Both the position numbers and the translations under genes were made by a program. Shown here piece by piece: positions 45,463-55,627 of a stretch of 64,000 nucleotides of DNA (within the stretch, counting starts at the first letter, position 1; each line of letters starts with the position of its first letter). The DNA comes from Bradyrhizobium ottawaense (lineage in GTDB: Bacteria; Pseudomonadota; Alphaproteobacteria; Rhizobiales; Xanthobacteraceae): positions 1,116,001 through 1,180,000 of the forward strand of contig NZ_CP029425.2 in the NCBI RefSeq assembly GCF_002278135.3, written 5' to 3'. Below the pieces are notes generated by a model. The model saw only the letters and a list, made by a program, of their open reading frames with translations, made no database searches and was not told the DNA's origin.

Positions 45463-46350
45463 CTAGCCTGTGCATTGCTTGCGATATTCTGCGGGAGTCG
45501 CACTCATATGCCTGCGAAAGATCCGGTTGAGATGGCTCTGGTCGGAGAATCCGCTCAACAGGGCGATCTCCTTCAGTGCAAGCCGGTCCTTGCGCAGATG
45601 TTCGCAGGCGCGCTTCACCTTGCGGGTGAGGACGTAGGCGTGCGGGCGCATGCCATAATGCACCTGAAACTTGCGGGTGAACTGCACCGGCGTGCAGTTG
45701 CAGATGTTGGCCAGTTCGTCGAGCGTGATATTCCGGAAGATGTTCTGCTCGATATAGTCCTCGATCATCCGCGCATGCGCCGGCCTGAAGCGCCCTTGCG
45801 CACAGGGCAGCTTGAACTGCACTGAGGCATATTTTCGCAGGATGTGGACGCTCGCCTGAAGTGCCATGGCGTCGTAGCAGAGCCGGCCGCCCGGACCGCC
45901 TGCGGAAACCTCCTGCACCATCTGGTCAGCAATCCAGGTCAGGACCGGATCCTCGATCCTGAGCAGATCATGAAGCTCGACGCTTTCGGTATCCCGGTCA
46001 AAAGCCTCGCTTGCGGTCTTCGCCATGAGACTAGGCGAGATGTAGAAATGACTGACTTCGAGGTCATGGCACCATCGCCAGTTCGAAGCTTCCGCGCGCG
46101 TCAGCAGCGTCGTGACGCCGCGGCCGACATGATCCTGCTTCCAGGATCCGGTCACGCGGCGTTTCATCGCCGTGGTGCCTTCGCGATAAATTACGATCAG
46201 AAAGTTATCGGACGGCGGCACCCAGATATCGGATGGCGCATAGCGGAACACGCGCAGCCGAAAATCGGCTTTTCCCACCGCCGAACTGTCCAGCATCATT
46301 TCGCCGGGAGCATAGCGTGGCAGCTCCTCGACCGTGATGAACTGCCCCAT
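45463..46350 (-). CDS. AraC-family transcriptional regulator
   Basis: A 295-residue protein. The C-terminal 100 residues form the double helix-turn-helix of the AraC/XylS family (NITLDELANICNCTPVQFTRKFQVHYGMRPHAYVL, then LKEIALLSGFSDQSHLNRIFRRHMSATPAEYRK). The N-terminal 190 residues are a probable cupin-like effector domain. GGGAGGAGG precedes ATG 46350. It is divergent from the Baeyer-Villiger monooxygenase/esterase genes and is their likely activator, sensing a ketone or related compound; this is by position. Confidence 0.9.
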   Translation of the reverse strand: MGQFITVEELPRYAPGEMMLDSSAVGKADFRLRVFRYAPSDIWVPPSDNFLIVIYREGTTAMKRRVTGSWKQDHVGRGVTTLLTRAEASNWRWCHDLEVSHFYISPSLMAKTASEAFDRDTESVELHDLLRIEDPVLTWIADQMVQEVSAGGPGGRLCYDAMALQASVHILRKYASVQFKLPCAQGRFRPAHARMIEDYIEQNIFRNITLDELANICNCTPVQFTRKFQVHYGMRPHAYVLTRKVKRACEHLRKDRLALKEIALLSGFSDQSHLNRIFRRHMSATPAEYRKQCTG

Positions 46351-46684
46351 CGCGCGAGCCTCCTCCCTGGAGTTTTGGCGGGTCGACTGCTTGTTGTTCT
46401 CATTGGCCGATCGGCAAGGCAGCAGCATAGGCCGGATTTGCCATTTGCCAAGCGAGCTCGGGCGAGGTCGGCGCCGGCCTCCGGCTTCATTCAAAGGATT
46501 GTCGGTTTTGTTCAAGCCGGGAACGCAGCCCGCCTCATAGCCTCCCTCGCGTTCCGGGCAAGTGCGGAAGAACGGTGAAAAGCCGCAAGCGCTCGCGGGA
46601 CCGACAATTGACGCGATGCACGACCATCCGATCACACGACGGGTGAGGAAGGCCGCGCGCTCTGGGAAGAGCCAGGAGGGAAAA
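46351..46684. promoter_or_regulatory. Divergent control region, araC-like gene / BVMO operon
   Basis: These 334 bases hold no gene. A tandem direct repeat of TTTGCCA (46437-46443 and 46444-46450) lies 87 bases before the regulator start. Direct repeats are the usual binding pattern of AraC proteins, but two 7-base copies are weak evidence. Confidence 0.35.
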
Positions 46685-48325
46685 ATGGCAGAAACGGCGA
46701 CCAAACCCAATGGAAGCAATGGCGCGCATGTAACGGCGAAATTCGACGCGGTGGTTGTTGGAGCCGGCGTCGCCGGGCTCTATCAGCTCTACCGTTTGCG
46801 CGAACAGGGAGTGAAGGTCAGGGCCATTGACGCGGGCGCAGGCGTGGGCGGCACCTGGTATTGGAATCGCTATCCCGGCGCCCGCTTCGATTCAGAGAGC
46901 CACATCTACCAGTATCTGTTCTCCGAGGAGCTCTACAAGGGATGGAGCTGGAGCGAGAAATTCCCCGGCCAGCCGGAAATCGAGCGCTGGCTCAACTACA
47001 TCGCCGACCGCCTCGATCTGCGCAAGGACATCCAGTTCGGGACGATCGTCAAAAGCGCCCATTTCAACGAAGCCACACAGCGCTGGCTGGTCACGACCGA
47101 CAGGGGTGACGTGATCGACACCCAGTTTCTGATCACCTGTTGCGGCATGCTCTCCGCCCCGCACGTATCGTTTCCGGGACAGGAGACGTTCAAGGGGCAG
47201 CTGTTCCACACGGCGCGCTGGCCCAAGGAGCCGGTCGAATTCGGCGGCAAGCGCGTCGGCGTTATCGGCAACGGCGCAACCGGCATCCAGGTCATCCAGA
47301 CGATCGCCGGCGAGGTCGGTCATCTGAAAGTCTTTGTTCGCACGCCGCAATACATGATTCCGATGAAGAATCCCAAGTACAGCGAGGAAGATGCGGAGGC
47401 CTACAAGTCGAAATTCCAGCATCTCACGGAGCGCCTGCCGCGTACCTTCACCGGATTCGAATATGATTTCGAGCACGCCTGGGCCGGCCTGACGCCGGAG
47501 CGGCGCCGGGAGGTGATCGAGGATTGCTGGAACGACGGCTCCCTGAAGCTTTGGATATCGTCCTTCGCCGAGTTGTTCTTCGACGCCGAGGTCAACGCCG
47601 AAATCTCGGGCTTCGTGCGCGAGAAGATGCGCGAGCGACTGAAGGATCCAAAGCTGTGCGATGCCTTGATTCCGGCCGACTACGGTTTCGGGACGCATCG
47701 GGTGCCACTGGAGCAGAACTTCCTCGAAGCCTTCCATCGCCCCAATGTCGAGATCGTCAGCGTCAAGGCCAATCCGATCGAACGCGTGACACCCACGGGT
47801 ATCCAGACCGCGGACGGGACGATCCACGAGCTCGACGTCATCGTTCTGGCGACTGGATTCGACGCCGGAACCGGCGCGTTGACGCGCATCGATATCAGGG
47901 GCCGCGGTGGGCGGTCGCTGAAGGAGGATTGGAGCAAGGATATCCGCACCACGATGGGCCTGCAGGTTCACGGCTATCCGAACCTGTTCACGACTGCGGT
48001 GCCGCTGGCTCCGTCGGCTGCGCTCTGCAACATGACCACCTGTCTCCAGCAGCAGGTCGAATGGATCGACGATTGCATCAGGTTCGTGCGTACGAAGAAC
48101 CTGAAGGTGGTTGAGCCGACCAAGGATGCCGAAGACGGATGGGTGGCGCATCACGATGAGATCGCCAATGCGACGCTGATCGCGAAGACCAATTCCTGGT
48201 ACCTGGGCTCGAACGTCGAAGGCAAACCGCGCCGCGTTCTGTCCTATTGCGGGGGCGTCGGCGCCTATCGGCAGAAATGCAACGAGGTCGCTGCCAGCGG
48301 CTACCAGGGTTTTACCATGAATTGA
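46685..48325 (+). CDS. Baeyer-Villiger monooxygenase, cyclohexanone-monooxygenase-like
   Basis: A 546-residue FAD/NADPH enzyme that inserts oxygen next to a ketone carbonyl to make an ester or lactone. FAD-binding GAGVAG (26-31), the Baeyer-Villiger fingerprint F169-K-G-x-x-x-H-T-x-x-W179 and NADPH-binding GNGATG (195-200) are all present. [15 protein letters not shown] and the ATGFD block near residue 400 are also typical. AGGAGGG stands five bases before ATG 46685. The next gene encodes an esterase, which would hydrolyse the product. Substrate size cannot be read from the sequence. Confidence 0.93.
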   Translation: MAETATKPNGSNGAHVTAKFDAVVVGAGVAGLYQLYRLREQGVKVRAIDAGAGVGGTWYWNRYPGARFDSESHIYQYLFSEELYKGWSWSEKFPGQPEIERWLNYIADRLDLRKDIQFGTIVKSAHFNEATQRWLVTTDRGDVIDTQFLITCCGMLSAPHVSFPGQETFKGQLFHTARWPKEPVEFGGKRVGVIGNGATGIQVIQTIAGEVGHLKVFVRTPQYMIPMKNPKYSEEDAEAYKSKFQHLTERLPRTFTGFEYDFEHAWAGLTPERRREVIEDCWNDGSLKLWISSFAELFFDAEVNAEISGFVREKMRERLKDPKLCDALIPADYGFGTHRVPLEQNFLEAFHRPNVEIVSVKANPIERVTPTGIQTADGTIHELDVIVLATGFDAGTGALTRIDIRGRGGRSLKEDWSKDIRTTMGLQVHGYPNLFTTAVPLAPSAALCNMTTCLQQQVEWIDDCIRFVRTKNLKVVEPTKDAEDGWVAHHDEIANATLIAKTNSWYLGSNVEGKPRRVLSYCGGVGAYRQKCNEVAASGYQGFTMN

Positions 48326-48381
48326 GTGCTCGCGAGGCGCTGCATCGACGGAATTCATCCAATACAAACGGGAGGACAAAA

Positions 48382-49575
48382 ATGAGCACGAATTTCGGTG
48401 CCGCCGCAGACGCCGTTCTCGGCGGCGTCGTCACATCCACGCCGCGTGTGCCTGGCGTCGTCGCGATGGTGACGAACCGCGATCGCAACATCTACGAAGG
48501 CGCAGCGGGGAAAAGGCGTGTCGACCAGCCAGCCGAGATGACGACCGACAGCATCTTCGCCATCTTCTCCACGACCAAGGCGGTCACCGGCACGGCCGTG
48601 CTGCAACTCGTCGAAGAGGGCAAGCTCGATCTCGACGCACCGGCCAAGCGCTACGCTCCGGACATCGGCAAGCTCCAGGTCATCGAGGGCTTTGATGCCG
48701 CGGGTGAGCCGATGCTGCGGGCGCCCAAGCGGGACATCACCACGCGGATGCTGATGACGCATACCGCCGGTCTCAGCTACGACTTCATCAACCACACCTA
48801 CAACCGCCTGGCCGAGGAGAAGGGGCAGCCCAGCGTCATCACCGCTTCCAAAGCCTGCCTGATGACGCCGCTGCTGTTCGATCCGGGCGAGCGTTGGGAC
48901 TACGGCACCAATCTCGACTGGTGCGGCCAAATCGTCGAGGCCATCGCCGGGCGCCGGCTTGGAGAGGTTTTCAATACGCGCATCTTCGAGCCGCTCGGAA
49001 TCAAGAGCATGACCTTCGAGCTGACCGACGCCATGCGCAGCAAACTGGCGGGGATCCACGCGCGCGGCGCCGACGGCTCGTTGACGCCGATGGATTTCGA
49101 GCTCCCCGCCAAGCCTGAAGTGCATATGGGCGGCCACGGCCTTTACGGCACGGTCGGCGATTACATGCGTTTCATCCGGATGTGGTTGAATGACGGTGCC
49201 GGCGAGCATGGCCGCGTGCTGAAGGCGGAGACCGTGCGCATGGCGGAGAAGAATCATCTCGGAGACAAGAAGGTGACACCGATCACCGGCGTCATCCCGG
49301 CGCTGTGCAATGATGCCGAGTTCTTCCCGGGCCAGCCAAAGTCCTGGGCGCTCTCGTTCATGATCAACGACCAGGAAGCACCCACCGGGCGTCCCGCCGG
49401 CGCCCTCGGCTGGGCGGGCCTTGCCAATCTGTTCTATTGGATCGACCGGCAGAACGGGTTCGGCGGGTTCTGGGCCACGCAGATTCTTCCGTTCGGCGAT
49501 CCAACGTCGTTCATCGGTTACATGAATTTCGAGACGGCGTTTTATCAGAGCCTGAGGCAGCGAATGGCGGGTTAG
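48382..49575 (+). CDS. Serine esterase, beta-lactamase fold (family VIII)
   Basis: A 397-residue hydrolase. Catalytic motif S63-T-T-K66 (FSTTKAV), the Y174-G-T-N177 motif and the GGHGLYG motif (about 250-256) match family VIII carboxylesterases such as EstB, related to class C beta-lactamases. It has no signal peptide, so it acts in the cytoplasm. GGGAGG precedes ATG 48382; the gap to the monooxygenase is 56 bases. Together they would turn a ketone into an acid and an alcohol. Confidence 0.88.
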   Translation: MSTNFGAAADAVLGGVVTSTPRVPGVVAMVTNRDRNIYEGAAGKRRVDQPAEMTTDSIFAIFSTTKAVTGTAVLQLVEEGKLDLDAPAKRYAPDIGKLQVIEGFDAAGEPMLRAPKRDITTRMLMTHTAGLSYDFINHTYNRLAEEKGQPSVITASKACLMTPLLFDPGERWDYGTNLDWCGQIVEAIAGRRLGEVFNTRIFEPLGIKSMTFELTDAMRSKLAGIHARGADGSLTPMDFELPAKPEVHMGGHGLYGTVGDYMRFIRMWLNDGAGEHGRVLKAETVRMAEKNHLGDKKVTPITGVIPALCNDAEFFPGQPKSWALSFMINDQEAPTGRPAGALGWAGLANLFYWIDRQNGFGGFWATQILPFGDPTSFIGYMNFETAFYQSLRQRMAG

Positions 49576-49612
49576 GAACCCCGGCAAGAACGGGACGAGG
49601 GGTGGCGAGAGC

Positions 49613-50428
49613 TCACGCCTTGAAATACGCGATCTGTGTCGAGGTCGCGAGCAGCCTTCCGTTCGGCGACCACAGCTCGGCGTTCTGGTCGGCGTAGCTC
49701 TTGTGCATGATCTTCGAATCGGCGGTGGCCAGCACGCGCGTGATGTCCTCAGCCGCGAGCTCGTCGCTGTCGGTGTGGAAATAGGTCGTCAGCGACACCG
49801 TGCCGAACGGCACCAGCTCGCGCCGAGCGTGGAAGATGCGGCCGAAGAAGGCGTCCGACATCGACATCAGCGACAGCATGTCGAGCTTGCGCGGCGCGCG
49901 GTCGCTGATCCAGATTTTCGAATAGGTGCTGGCGGGCGCGGCCTGCTGCGGGCCGATCCGCATCTCGCCCTCGACGAAGCGAAACTCGTACTGGTTGGCC
50001 CAGGACGCCGCGATCTTCGGGAACGGCAGCGTCGCTTCGAACGGCTTTGCATCGGGATATTGCGCCACCCGGTGCTCCCAGGACGGCCGGCGCTCGGCGA
50101 ACACCGCGGTGGCGAGTGTCGCGACCTCGCCGCCGCCTTGGCTGAGCTCGACGCTCCAGTGCTGGCTGGAGCGGTTGGCCTTCACCAGCCGCACGTCGAG
50201 ATCGAACGGCCCCTTGGCGATCGGCGCGCAATAATTGACCGTGAGGGCGAGCGGATCGCCGGCGCGTTCCGGATGGTCGATCAGCGCGCGCAGAATGGTC
50301 GCGGCGGTGGCGCCGCCGAACGGGCCGACGAAGGCCCAATAATCGTCGCTGGTGTGCCCCTGCCAGCTGGAGTCGCCGGCGGTGACGCGGGTGGCGTCGT
50401 CGAAGGGGTGCGGGAGCTTGGCGTGCAT
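49613..50428 (-). CDS. Acyl-CoA thioesterase-like double-hotdog protein
   Basis: A 271-residue protein with two hotdog domains (about 10-125 and 150-270), as in the TesB-like 4HBT_3 group. Recognisable parts are GPFGGATAATILRALIDHP at the first hotdog helix and SMSDAFFGRIFHARRELVPFGTVSLTTYFH in the second. The group hydrolyses acyl-CoA esters in the cytoplasm; the chain-length choice is unknown. It converges on the esterase gene and stands alone. Confidence 0.8.
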   Translation of the reverse strand: MHAKLPHPFDDATRVTAGDSSWQGHTSDDYWAFVGPFGGATAATILRALIDHPERAGDPLALTVNYCAPIAKGPFDLDVRLVKANRSSQHWSVELSQGGGEVATLATAVFAERRPSWEHRVAQYPDAKPFEATLPFPKIAASWANQYEFRFVEGEMRIGPQQAAPASTYSKIWISDRAPRKLDMLSLMSMSDAFFGRIFHARRELVPFGTVSLTTYFHTDSDELAAEDITRVLATADSKIMHKSYADQNAELWSPNGRLLATSTQIAYFKA

Positions 50429-50443
50429 GTGTGTTTCCGTCTG

Positions 50444-50544
50444 TCATTCCGGGGCGATGCGACGGGACCGCGTAGCGCGGCCCAGAGCATCGAACCCGGA
50501 AGCTCGAGATTCCGGGTTCGGCTCTGCGAGCCGCCCCGGAATGA
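50444..50544. repeat. Palindromic intergenic repeat
   Basis: Outer arms TCATTCCGGGGCG (50444-50456) and CGCCCCGGAATGA (50532-50544) are exact inverted copies. An inner hairpin CGAACCCGGAA/TTCCGGGTTCG lies between them. It sits between the thioesterase gene and glgP. Confidence 0.65.
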
Positions 50545-50619
50545 CGGTCGTCATATCACAGCCATTGCCCGGATGCGCAATTACGTATCGAGTAACCGCG
50601 CTTCCACGCCGCGGAAAAA

Positions 50620-53160
50620 TCAGCCCGCGGCGTCGCGCAGGTTCGGCAGCAGCGGCGTGGTCGGATTGACCGGCACGTTCCAGATCTCCTCGGCGTATTC
50701 GCGGATGGTGCGATCCGAGGAGAACCAGGCCATGCGCGCGACGTTGAGGATGGAGGCGCGGGTCCAGGCCGGCGAGACCAGCCAGCGCGCATCGACGCTG
50801 CGCTGCGCCTCGTAATAGGAATCGAAATCGGCGCTGACCATGTAATGGTCGAGATAGCGCAGCGCGTGCGCGATCGACTCGAAACGTCCGGGGTCGCCGG
50901 GCGAGAACTCGCCGGTGCCGATCGCATTGATGGCGCGCTGCAGTTTCGGCGAATTGAGGATCAGGTCGGAGGCGTCCAGCCCCTGCTTGCGCCGGATCAT
51001 CACGTCGCCGGCCTCCATGCCGAAGATCGCGATGTTCTCGGCGCCGACATGGTCGCGGATCTCGATATTGGCGCCGTCGAGCGTGCCGATGGTGATGGCG
51101 CCGTTCAGCGCCAGCTTCATGTTGCCGGTGCCGGACGCTTCCATGCCCGCGGTCGAGATCTGCTCGGACAGGTCGGCCGCGGGAATGATCACTTCGGCGA
51201 GGCTGACATTGTAATCGGGCAGGAACACCACCTTGAGCTTGCCGCCGATCGTGGGGTCGTTGTTCACGACCTCCGCGACGTCGTTGATCAGCTTGATGAT
51301 CAGTTTTGCGTAGCGGTAGCTCGCGGCAGCCTTGCCGGCGAAGATCTTCACCCGCGGCACCCAATTGCCGGTTGGATCGTCCTTGATCGCCTGGTACAGC
51401 GCGACGGTCTCGATGACATTGAGGAGCTGGCGCTTGTATTCGTGGATGCGCTTGATCTGCACGTCGAACAGCGCGGTCGGGTCGACCTTGATGCCGAGCC
51501 GTTCGCCGATCAGGCGCGCCAGCGCGGTCTTGTTGTGAAGCTTGACGCTGCGGAACTTCTTCTGGAATTCGACGTCGCTGGCGCGCGCTTCGATCAGCGA
51601 GAGCTGGGTCGGATCGTCGAGCACCGCCTCGCCGCAGGTCTCGCGCAACAGATCGGTCAGCTTCGGGTTCGCCAGCATCAGCCAGCGGCGGAAGGTGATG
51701 CCGTTGGTCTTGTTGGTGATGCGGCCGGGATAGAGATGGTTGAGGTCGTGGAACACGGTCTCACGCATCAGGTCCGAATGCATGCCCGAGACGCCGTTGA
51801 TGCGGTGCGAGCCGACGAAGGCGAGCTGGCCCATGCGCACGCGGCGCCCGCTCTTCTCGTCGATCAGCGAGACCGAGGCGCGGAAGTCGATGTCGCCGGG
51901 GCAGCGCGCTTCGGCCAGCGCCAGATGCTGCACGTTGATGCGGTAGATGATCTCGAGATGCCGCGGCAGCAGCCGCTCGAACAGCTCGACCGGCCAGGTC
52001 TCCAGCGCCTCGGGCAGCAGCGTGTGGTTGGTGTAGGAGAGGGTGGCGACCGTGATCTTCCAGGCCTCGTCCCAGCGGAAATTGTGCAGATCGACGAGGA
52101 TCCGCATCAGCTCGGTGACGGCGAGGCTCGGATGGGTGTCGTTGAGCTGCACCGCGACCTTGGACGACAGGCTGCGCAGCTGGCCGTCGGACGCAAGGTG
52201 TCGCTTGACGAGATCCTGAAGCGAGGCCGAGACGAAGAAATATTCCTGGCGCAGGCGCAGCTCGCGGCCTGCCGGGCTCTCGTCGTTCGGATAGAGGAAT
52301 TTGCAGATCGCTTCCGCGCGCGACTGCTCGGCGGTGGCGCTGACATAGTCGCCCTTGTTGAAGGCATCGAGCTTCAACGGATCGGGCGAACGGGCCGACC
52401 ACAGGCGGAGCGCGTTGACGTGCTGGCCCCGCCAGCCGACGATCGGCGTGTCATAGGCGATCGCCTGCACGGTCTCGCCCGGATGCCAGATCGCGCGGTC
52501 GCGGCCCTTGTCGTCGACATGCTCGACGCCGCCGCCGAAATTGATGTCGTAGATCACTTCGGGCCGCTGCAATTCCCAGGGATTGCCGAAGCTCAGCCAT
52601 TCGTCGGGATATTCCTGCTGCCAGCCCTGGTTGATGATCTGGCGGAACAGGCCGTAATCATAGCGGATGCCGTAGCCGATCGCGGGGATCGACAGCGTCG
52701 CCATGCTCTCCATGAAGCAGGCGGCGAGGCGCCCGAGGCCGCCATTGCCGAGCGCGGCGTCCGGCTCGCATTTGCGCAGCTCAGGCAGGGAGACACCGAG
52801 ATCGCCGAGCGCGACCTCGAAGATCTTGAGCAGGCCCATGTTGTTGAGCGCATCGGTGAAGAGACGGCCGATCAGGAATTCGAGCGAGAGATAATAGACG
52901 CGCTTGCGGCCCGCATCGTAGCTGTGCTTCTCGGCCGTGAGCCAGCGATGCACGACGCGGTCGCGCAGCGCCAGCGCCGCGGCCTGGTACCAGTCGTGCC
53001 TGGTCGCCATGCCCGCATCCTTGCCGATGGCAAGGCGCAGCTTCGCCAGGATCGCGCCCTTGATCTCAGCCAGCGCGAGCTCGTCGATCGGCTGGCCGGG
53101 GGCGGGAAAACTGGGCTGGAACGATTGATCTTGCAAAGCCGTCACTTCCTGGTCGAACAC
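50620..53160 (-). CDS. glgP: Glycogen phosphorylase
   Basis: An 846-residue enzyme that releases glucose-1-phosphate from glycogen. The pyridoxal-phosphate lysine is K682 in EASGTGNMKLALNG. N-terminal landmarks are YLSLEFLIGR and ALGNGGLGRLAACF, with VQLNDTHPSLAVTELMR further in. The length fits bacterial GlgP (about 815-850). The start is probably GTG 53160; a second GTG five codons later is possible and neither has a clear ribosome-binding site. It stands alone, divergent from a small exported-protein gene. Confidence 0.96.
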   Translation of the reverse strand: MFDQEVTALQDQSFQPSFPAPGQPIDELALAEIKGAILAKLRLAIGKDAGMATRHDWYQAAALALRDRVVHRWLTAEKHSYDAGRKRVYYLSLEFLIGRLFTDALNNMGLLKIFEVALGDLGVSLPELRKCEPDAALGNGGLGRLAACFMESMATLSIPAIGYGIRYDYGLFRQIINQGWQQEYPDEWLSFGNPWELQRPEVIYDINFGGGVEHVDDKGRDRAIWHPGETVQAIAYDTPIVGWRGQHVNALRLWSARSPDPLKLDAFNKGDYVSATAEQSRAEAICKFLYPNDESPAGRELRLRQEYFFVSASLQDLVKRHLASDGQLRSLSSKVAVQLNDTHPSLAVTELMRILVDLHNFRWDEAWKITVATLSYTNHTLLPEALETWPVELFERLLPRHLEIIYRINVQHLALAEARCPGDIDFRASVSLIDEKSGRRVRMGQLAFVGSHRINGVSGMHSDLMRETVFHDLNHLYPGRITNKTNGITFRRWLMLANPKLTDLLRETCGEAVLDDPTQLSLIEARASDVEFQKKFRSVKLHNKTALARLIGERLGIKVDPTALFDVQIKRIHEYKRQLLNVIETVALYQAIKDDPTGNWVPRVKIFAGKAAASYRYAKLIIKLINDVAEVVNNDPTIGGKLKVVFLPDYNVSLAEVIIPAADLSEQISTAGMEASGTGNMKLALNGAITIGTLDGANIEIRDHVGAENIAIFGMEAGDVMIRRKQGLDASDLILNSPKLQRAINAIGTGEFSPGDPGRFESIAHALRYLDHYMVSADFDSYYEAQRSVDARWLVSPAWTRASILNVARMAWFSSDRTIREYAEEIWNVPVNPTTPLLPNLRDAAG

Positions 53161-53339
53161 ACTACTAACCCTACGCGTCTTGCCCCTGCACCGGAACTGT
53201 CGCCGATGCGGCCTTGCACTGCGCTGGCGTAAATTTATGCAAGGAACGGGCCGATTTGGGAACCCGGGCGAGCACGGAGAAACCGGGATTCAGTGCTAGA
53301 TTGCGGATCAATTCAGCCATCAGTGTGGAGAACATTCCC

Positions 53340-53585
53340 ATGAGACTGCTGACGCGACTGCTGATCGAAATCGCCGCGGCGGCCCTGCTCGTCGTCTGCA
53401 TCAGCACCCTCAGTGCCGCGTTTGCCGCCGGCAAGCCCGGTCGCAGCGCCGACGGCCTGACCTGCGGTTTCACGGTCCCGCAGAATGCCTCGCCCGCGGC
53501 CCGCTGCGCCGCCATCAAGCGCCAATGCGGCGGCAAGTTTTACGCGAATGCGTGCGGCGACAGGCTGATGTCCGCGGTGAATTGA
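53340..53585 (+). CDS. Small exported Cys-containing protein
   Basis: An 81-residue precursor: signal peptide RLLTRLLIEIAAAALLVVCISTLSAAFA, then about 50 residues with cysteines in LTCGFT, ARCAAIKRQCGG and NACGDR. The even spacing suggests two disulphides. GGAGAAC precedes ATG 53340. I do not recognise the family. It lies between divergent glgP and the LysR gene facing it. Confidence 0.65.
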   Translation: MRLLTRLLIEIAAAALLVVCISTLSAAFAAGKPGRSADGLTCGFTVPQNASPAARCAAIKRQCGGKFYANACGDRLMSAVN

Positions 53586-53621
53586 GAGGCGGGCCGCAAC
53601 GCTCGCGAATCTGGGCCGCCT

Positions 53622-54485
53622 TCAAGCCGCTTTGGCCTGCACCGCATCGCAAAACTCGGCGAGACGATCCGCAAGCCGCAGCGTTGCCGGGCTCGCATCG
53701 GGCGAGGCCATCAGCGCGACCTCGGTCTTGTTGATCGGCGCAAAACCGTCCTTCGCCGTCAGCACGCGGTGGTCGGACTGGATCGACATTTCCGACAAGA
53801 TGCTGAGGCCCATGCCGGCGGCGACCGCGGCCTGGATGCCGGAGAGGCTCGATGAGGAATAGGCCATGTGCCAGGCGCGGCCGACGCTTTCCAGCGCGTG
53901 GATGGCGCCGGCACGATAGAGGCAGCCGGTCGGAAAACCGATCAGCGGCACGGATGCGGCATGGACATCGACCGGATGGCCCTTGCTGGTGACCCAGTGC
54001 ACGCGCTCCGGCCAAACCGCGATGGCGCCTTTCTCGCCGGCCGCACGCTTGAATAGCGCCACGTCTAGCTCGCCGCGTTCGAGATCGCGCGCCAGATGCT
54101 TGCTCTGGTCGGCGCGCACGTCGAGCCGCAGGCCCGGATGCGAGCGCGAGAACGCGCCCAGTAATTTGGTCAGCCGGTACGCCGCGAAATCTTCGGGGAT
54201 GCCGAGCCGGATCGCGCCTTCGCCGTCCGGCTGGCGCAGCACGTCGCGCGCCTCCTCGGCGAGCGAGAGCAAACGCCGCGCGTAAGAGAGCAGCCGCTCG
54301 CCGGCCTCGGTCGGGCGCACATTCTTGCCGTCGCGGTGCAGGAGCACCTGGCCGATATCGTCCTCCAGCCGCTTGATCTGCTGGCTGACGGTCGACTGCG
54401 TGCGATGGACGCGCTCGCCGGCGCGGGTGAAGCCGCCGGCCTCGACCACCGAGACGAAGCTGCGCAGCAGCTCGAGATCGAGCAT
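53622..54485 (-). CDS. LysR-family transcriptional regulator
   Basis: A 287-residue regulator. The N-terminal winged helix (1-60: LLRSFVSVVEAGGFTRAGERVHRTQSTVSQQIKRLE) is clear. The substrate domain (90-285) follows. GGAGGCGGCC precedes ATG 54485; an ATG four codons earlier is possible. It is divergent from the DMT exporter gene with a 97-base gap, the standard arrangement for a LysR protein and its target. Confidence 0.92.
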   Translation of the reverse strand: MLDLELLRSFVSVVEAGGFTRAGERVHRTQSTVSQQIKRLEDDIGQVLLHRDGKNVRPTEAGERLLSYARRLLSLAEEARDVLRQPDGEGAIRLGIPEDFAAYRLTKLLGAFSRSHPGLRLDVRADQSKHLARDLERGELDVALFKRAAGEKGAIAVWPERVHWVTSKGHPVDVHAASVPLIGFPTGCLYRAGAIHALESVGRAWHMAYSSSSLSGIQAAVAAGMGLSILSEMSIQSDHRVLTAKDGFAPINKTEVALMASPDASPATLRLADRLAEFCDAVQAKAA

Positions 54486-54582
54486 GGCCGCCTCCATTCG
54501 AAAATCCACTGATAGCGAGTTAATCATTTAATTTCCAAATGACAAGCGGGCTCCCTAGATCGAGGCTCAGGAGAATGCCCCC

Positions 54583-55494
54583 ATGTCGCTCGCCCCCTCG
54601 ATTCCCGTTCCGCGCAGCCGCTTCAACACGCTGCCGCTGGCCATCGGCCTGTTCTGCCTGCTCTGGAGCTACGCCTTCGTCGCCGGCAAGATCGGCGTCA
54701 CCCATTGCCCGCCGCTGATCCTGCTCGCCGCGCGCTTCTCGCTCGCCGGCATTTTGATCCTGGGCGCCACGCTGATCCGCGGCGACAGCTGGTCGTTAAC
54801 CTGGCGCGATGCGGCGATCTTCGCCGTACTTGGGATTGCCAACAACGCGCTCTATCTCGGGCTCGGCTACACCGGCCTGCAATCGGTCTCCGCCGGCCTC
54901 GGCGGCCTGATCGTCTCGGCCAATCCGGTCTTTACCGCGGCGCTCGCTGCCCTGCTGCTCGGGGAAGGCATGACCTGGCGCAAGGCCGGCGGCCTGCTGC
55001 TCGGCATCACCGGCGTGACCCTGATCGTCTGGCATCGCCTGTCGGTCGGCACGGATTCCCTGCATGGCATCGTCTTCACGCTGGCTTCGCTCGCCTCGCT
55101 CGTTGCCGGCACCATCCTGTTCAAGCTGCTCGCGCCGAAGGGATCCTTGTGGATCGGCAACGGCGTGCAGAACCTTGCCGCCGGCATCGTGCTGACGCCG
55201 GTCGCGTTCACCTTCGCCGACGTGCATGCGATCGATGTCACGCCGAGCCTGCTCGGCGCCTTCGCCTTCCTCGTGCTGGGGGGCTCCATCCTCGCCTATT
55301 GGCTCTGGTTTCATCTCCTGAAAGTGTGCGGCGCCACCGCCGCCAGCGCCTATCATTTCCTGATGCCGCCGCTCGGCATGCTGTTCGCGTATCTCGTGCT
55401 CGGCGAGCACGTCGAGGCGCGCGATCTGCTCGGGATCATTCCAGTCGCGCTCGGCATCTATCTGGTGACGCGGCCGGCGAAGGCGGCCGCCTAG
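54583..55494 (+). CDS. EamA/DMT-family exporter
   Basis: A 303-residue inner-membrane protein with ten predicted helices in two EamA repeats. GLIVSANPVFTAALAALLLGE and LMPPLGMLFAYLVLGEHVEARDLLG are the repeat-ending signature of the RhaT/EamA group. These export amino acids, metabolites or drugs. AGGAGA precedes ATG 54583. Divergent LysR gene is the likely regulator. Substrate unknown. Confidence 0.88.
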   Translation: MSLAPSIPVPRSRFNTLPLAIGLFCLLWSYAFVAGKIGVTHCPPLILLAARFSLAGILILGATLIRGDSWSLTWRDAAIFAVLGIANNALYLGLGYTGLQSVSAGLGGLIVSANPVFTAALAALLLGEGMTWRKAGGLLLGITGVTLIVWHRLSVGTDSLHGIVFTLASLASLVAGTILFKLLAPKGSLWIGNGVQNLAAGIVLTPVAFTFADVHAIDVTPSLLGAFAFLVLGGSILAYWLWFHLLKVCGATAASAYHFLMPPLGMLFAYLVLGEHVEARDLLGIIPVALGIYLVTRPAKAAA

Positions 55495-55500
55495 AAGCTG

Positions 55501-55621
55501 TCATTCCGGGGCGAGGCGAAGCCTCGAGCCCGGAATCCATCGGGCACCAACTCCGCGGATGAATGGATTCTCAGGTGCGCAATTGCGCACCGGAGCTCGC
55601 GCTGCGCGCGCCCCGGAATGA
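55501..55621. repeat. Palindromic intergenic repeat
   Basis: Arms TCATTCCGGGGCG (55501-55513) and CGCCCCGGAATGA (55609-55621) are exact inverted copies and match the arms of the repeat at 50444. The centre holds GAATCCAT/ATGGATTC and the palindrome GTGCGCAATTGCGCAC. It separates two converging genes. Confidence 0.7.
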
Positions 55622-55627
55622 CAGCGG

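Noticed and set aside
50845..53232. A 795-codon plus-strand frame opposite glgP
   Set aside because: glgP has all its family motifs; the opposite frame is a mirror of its codons.
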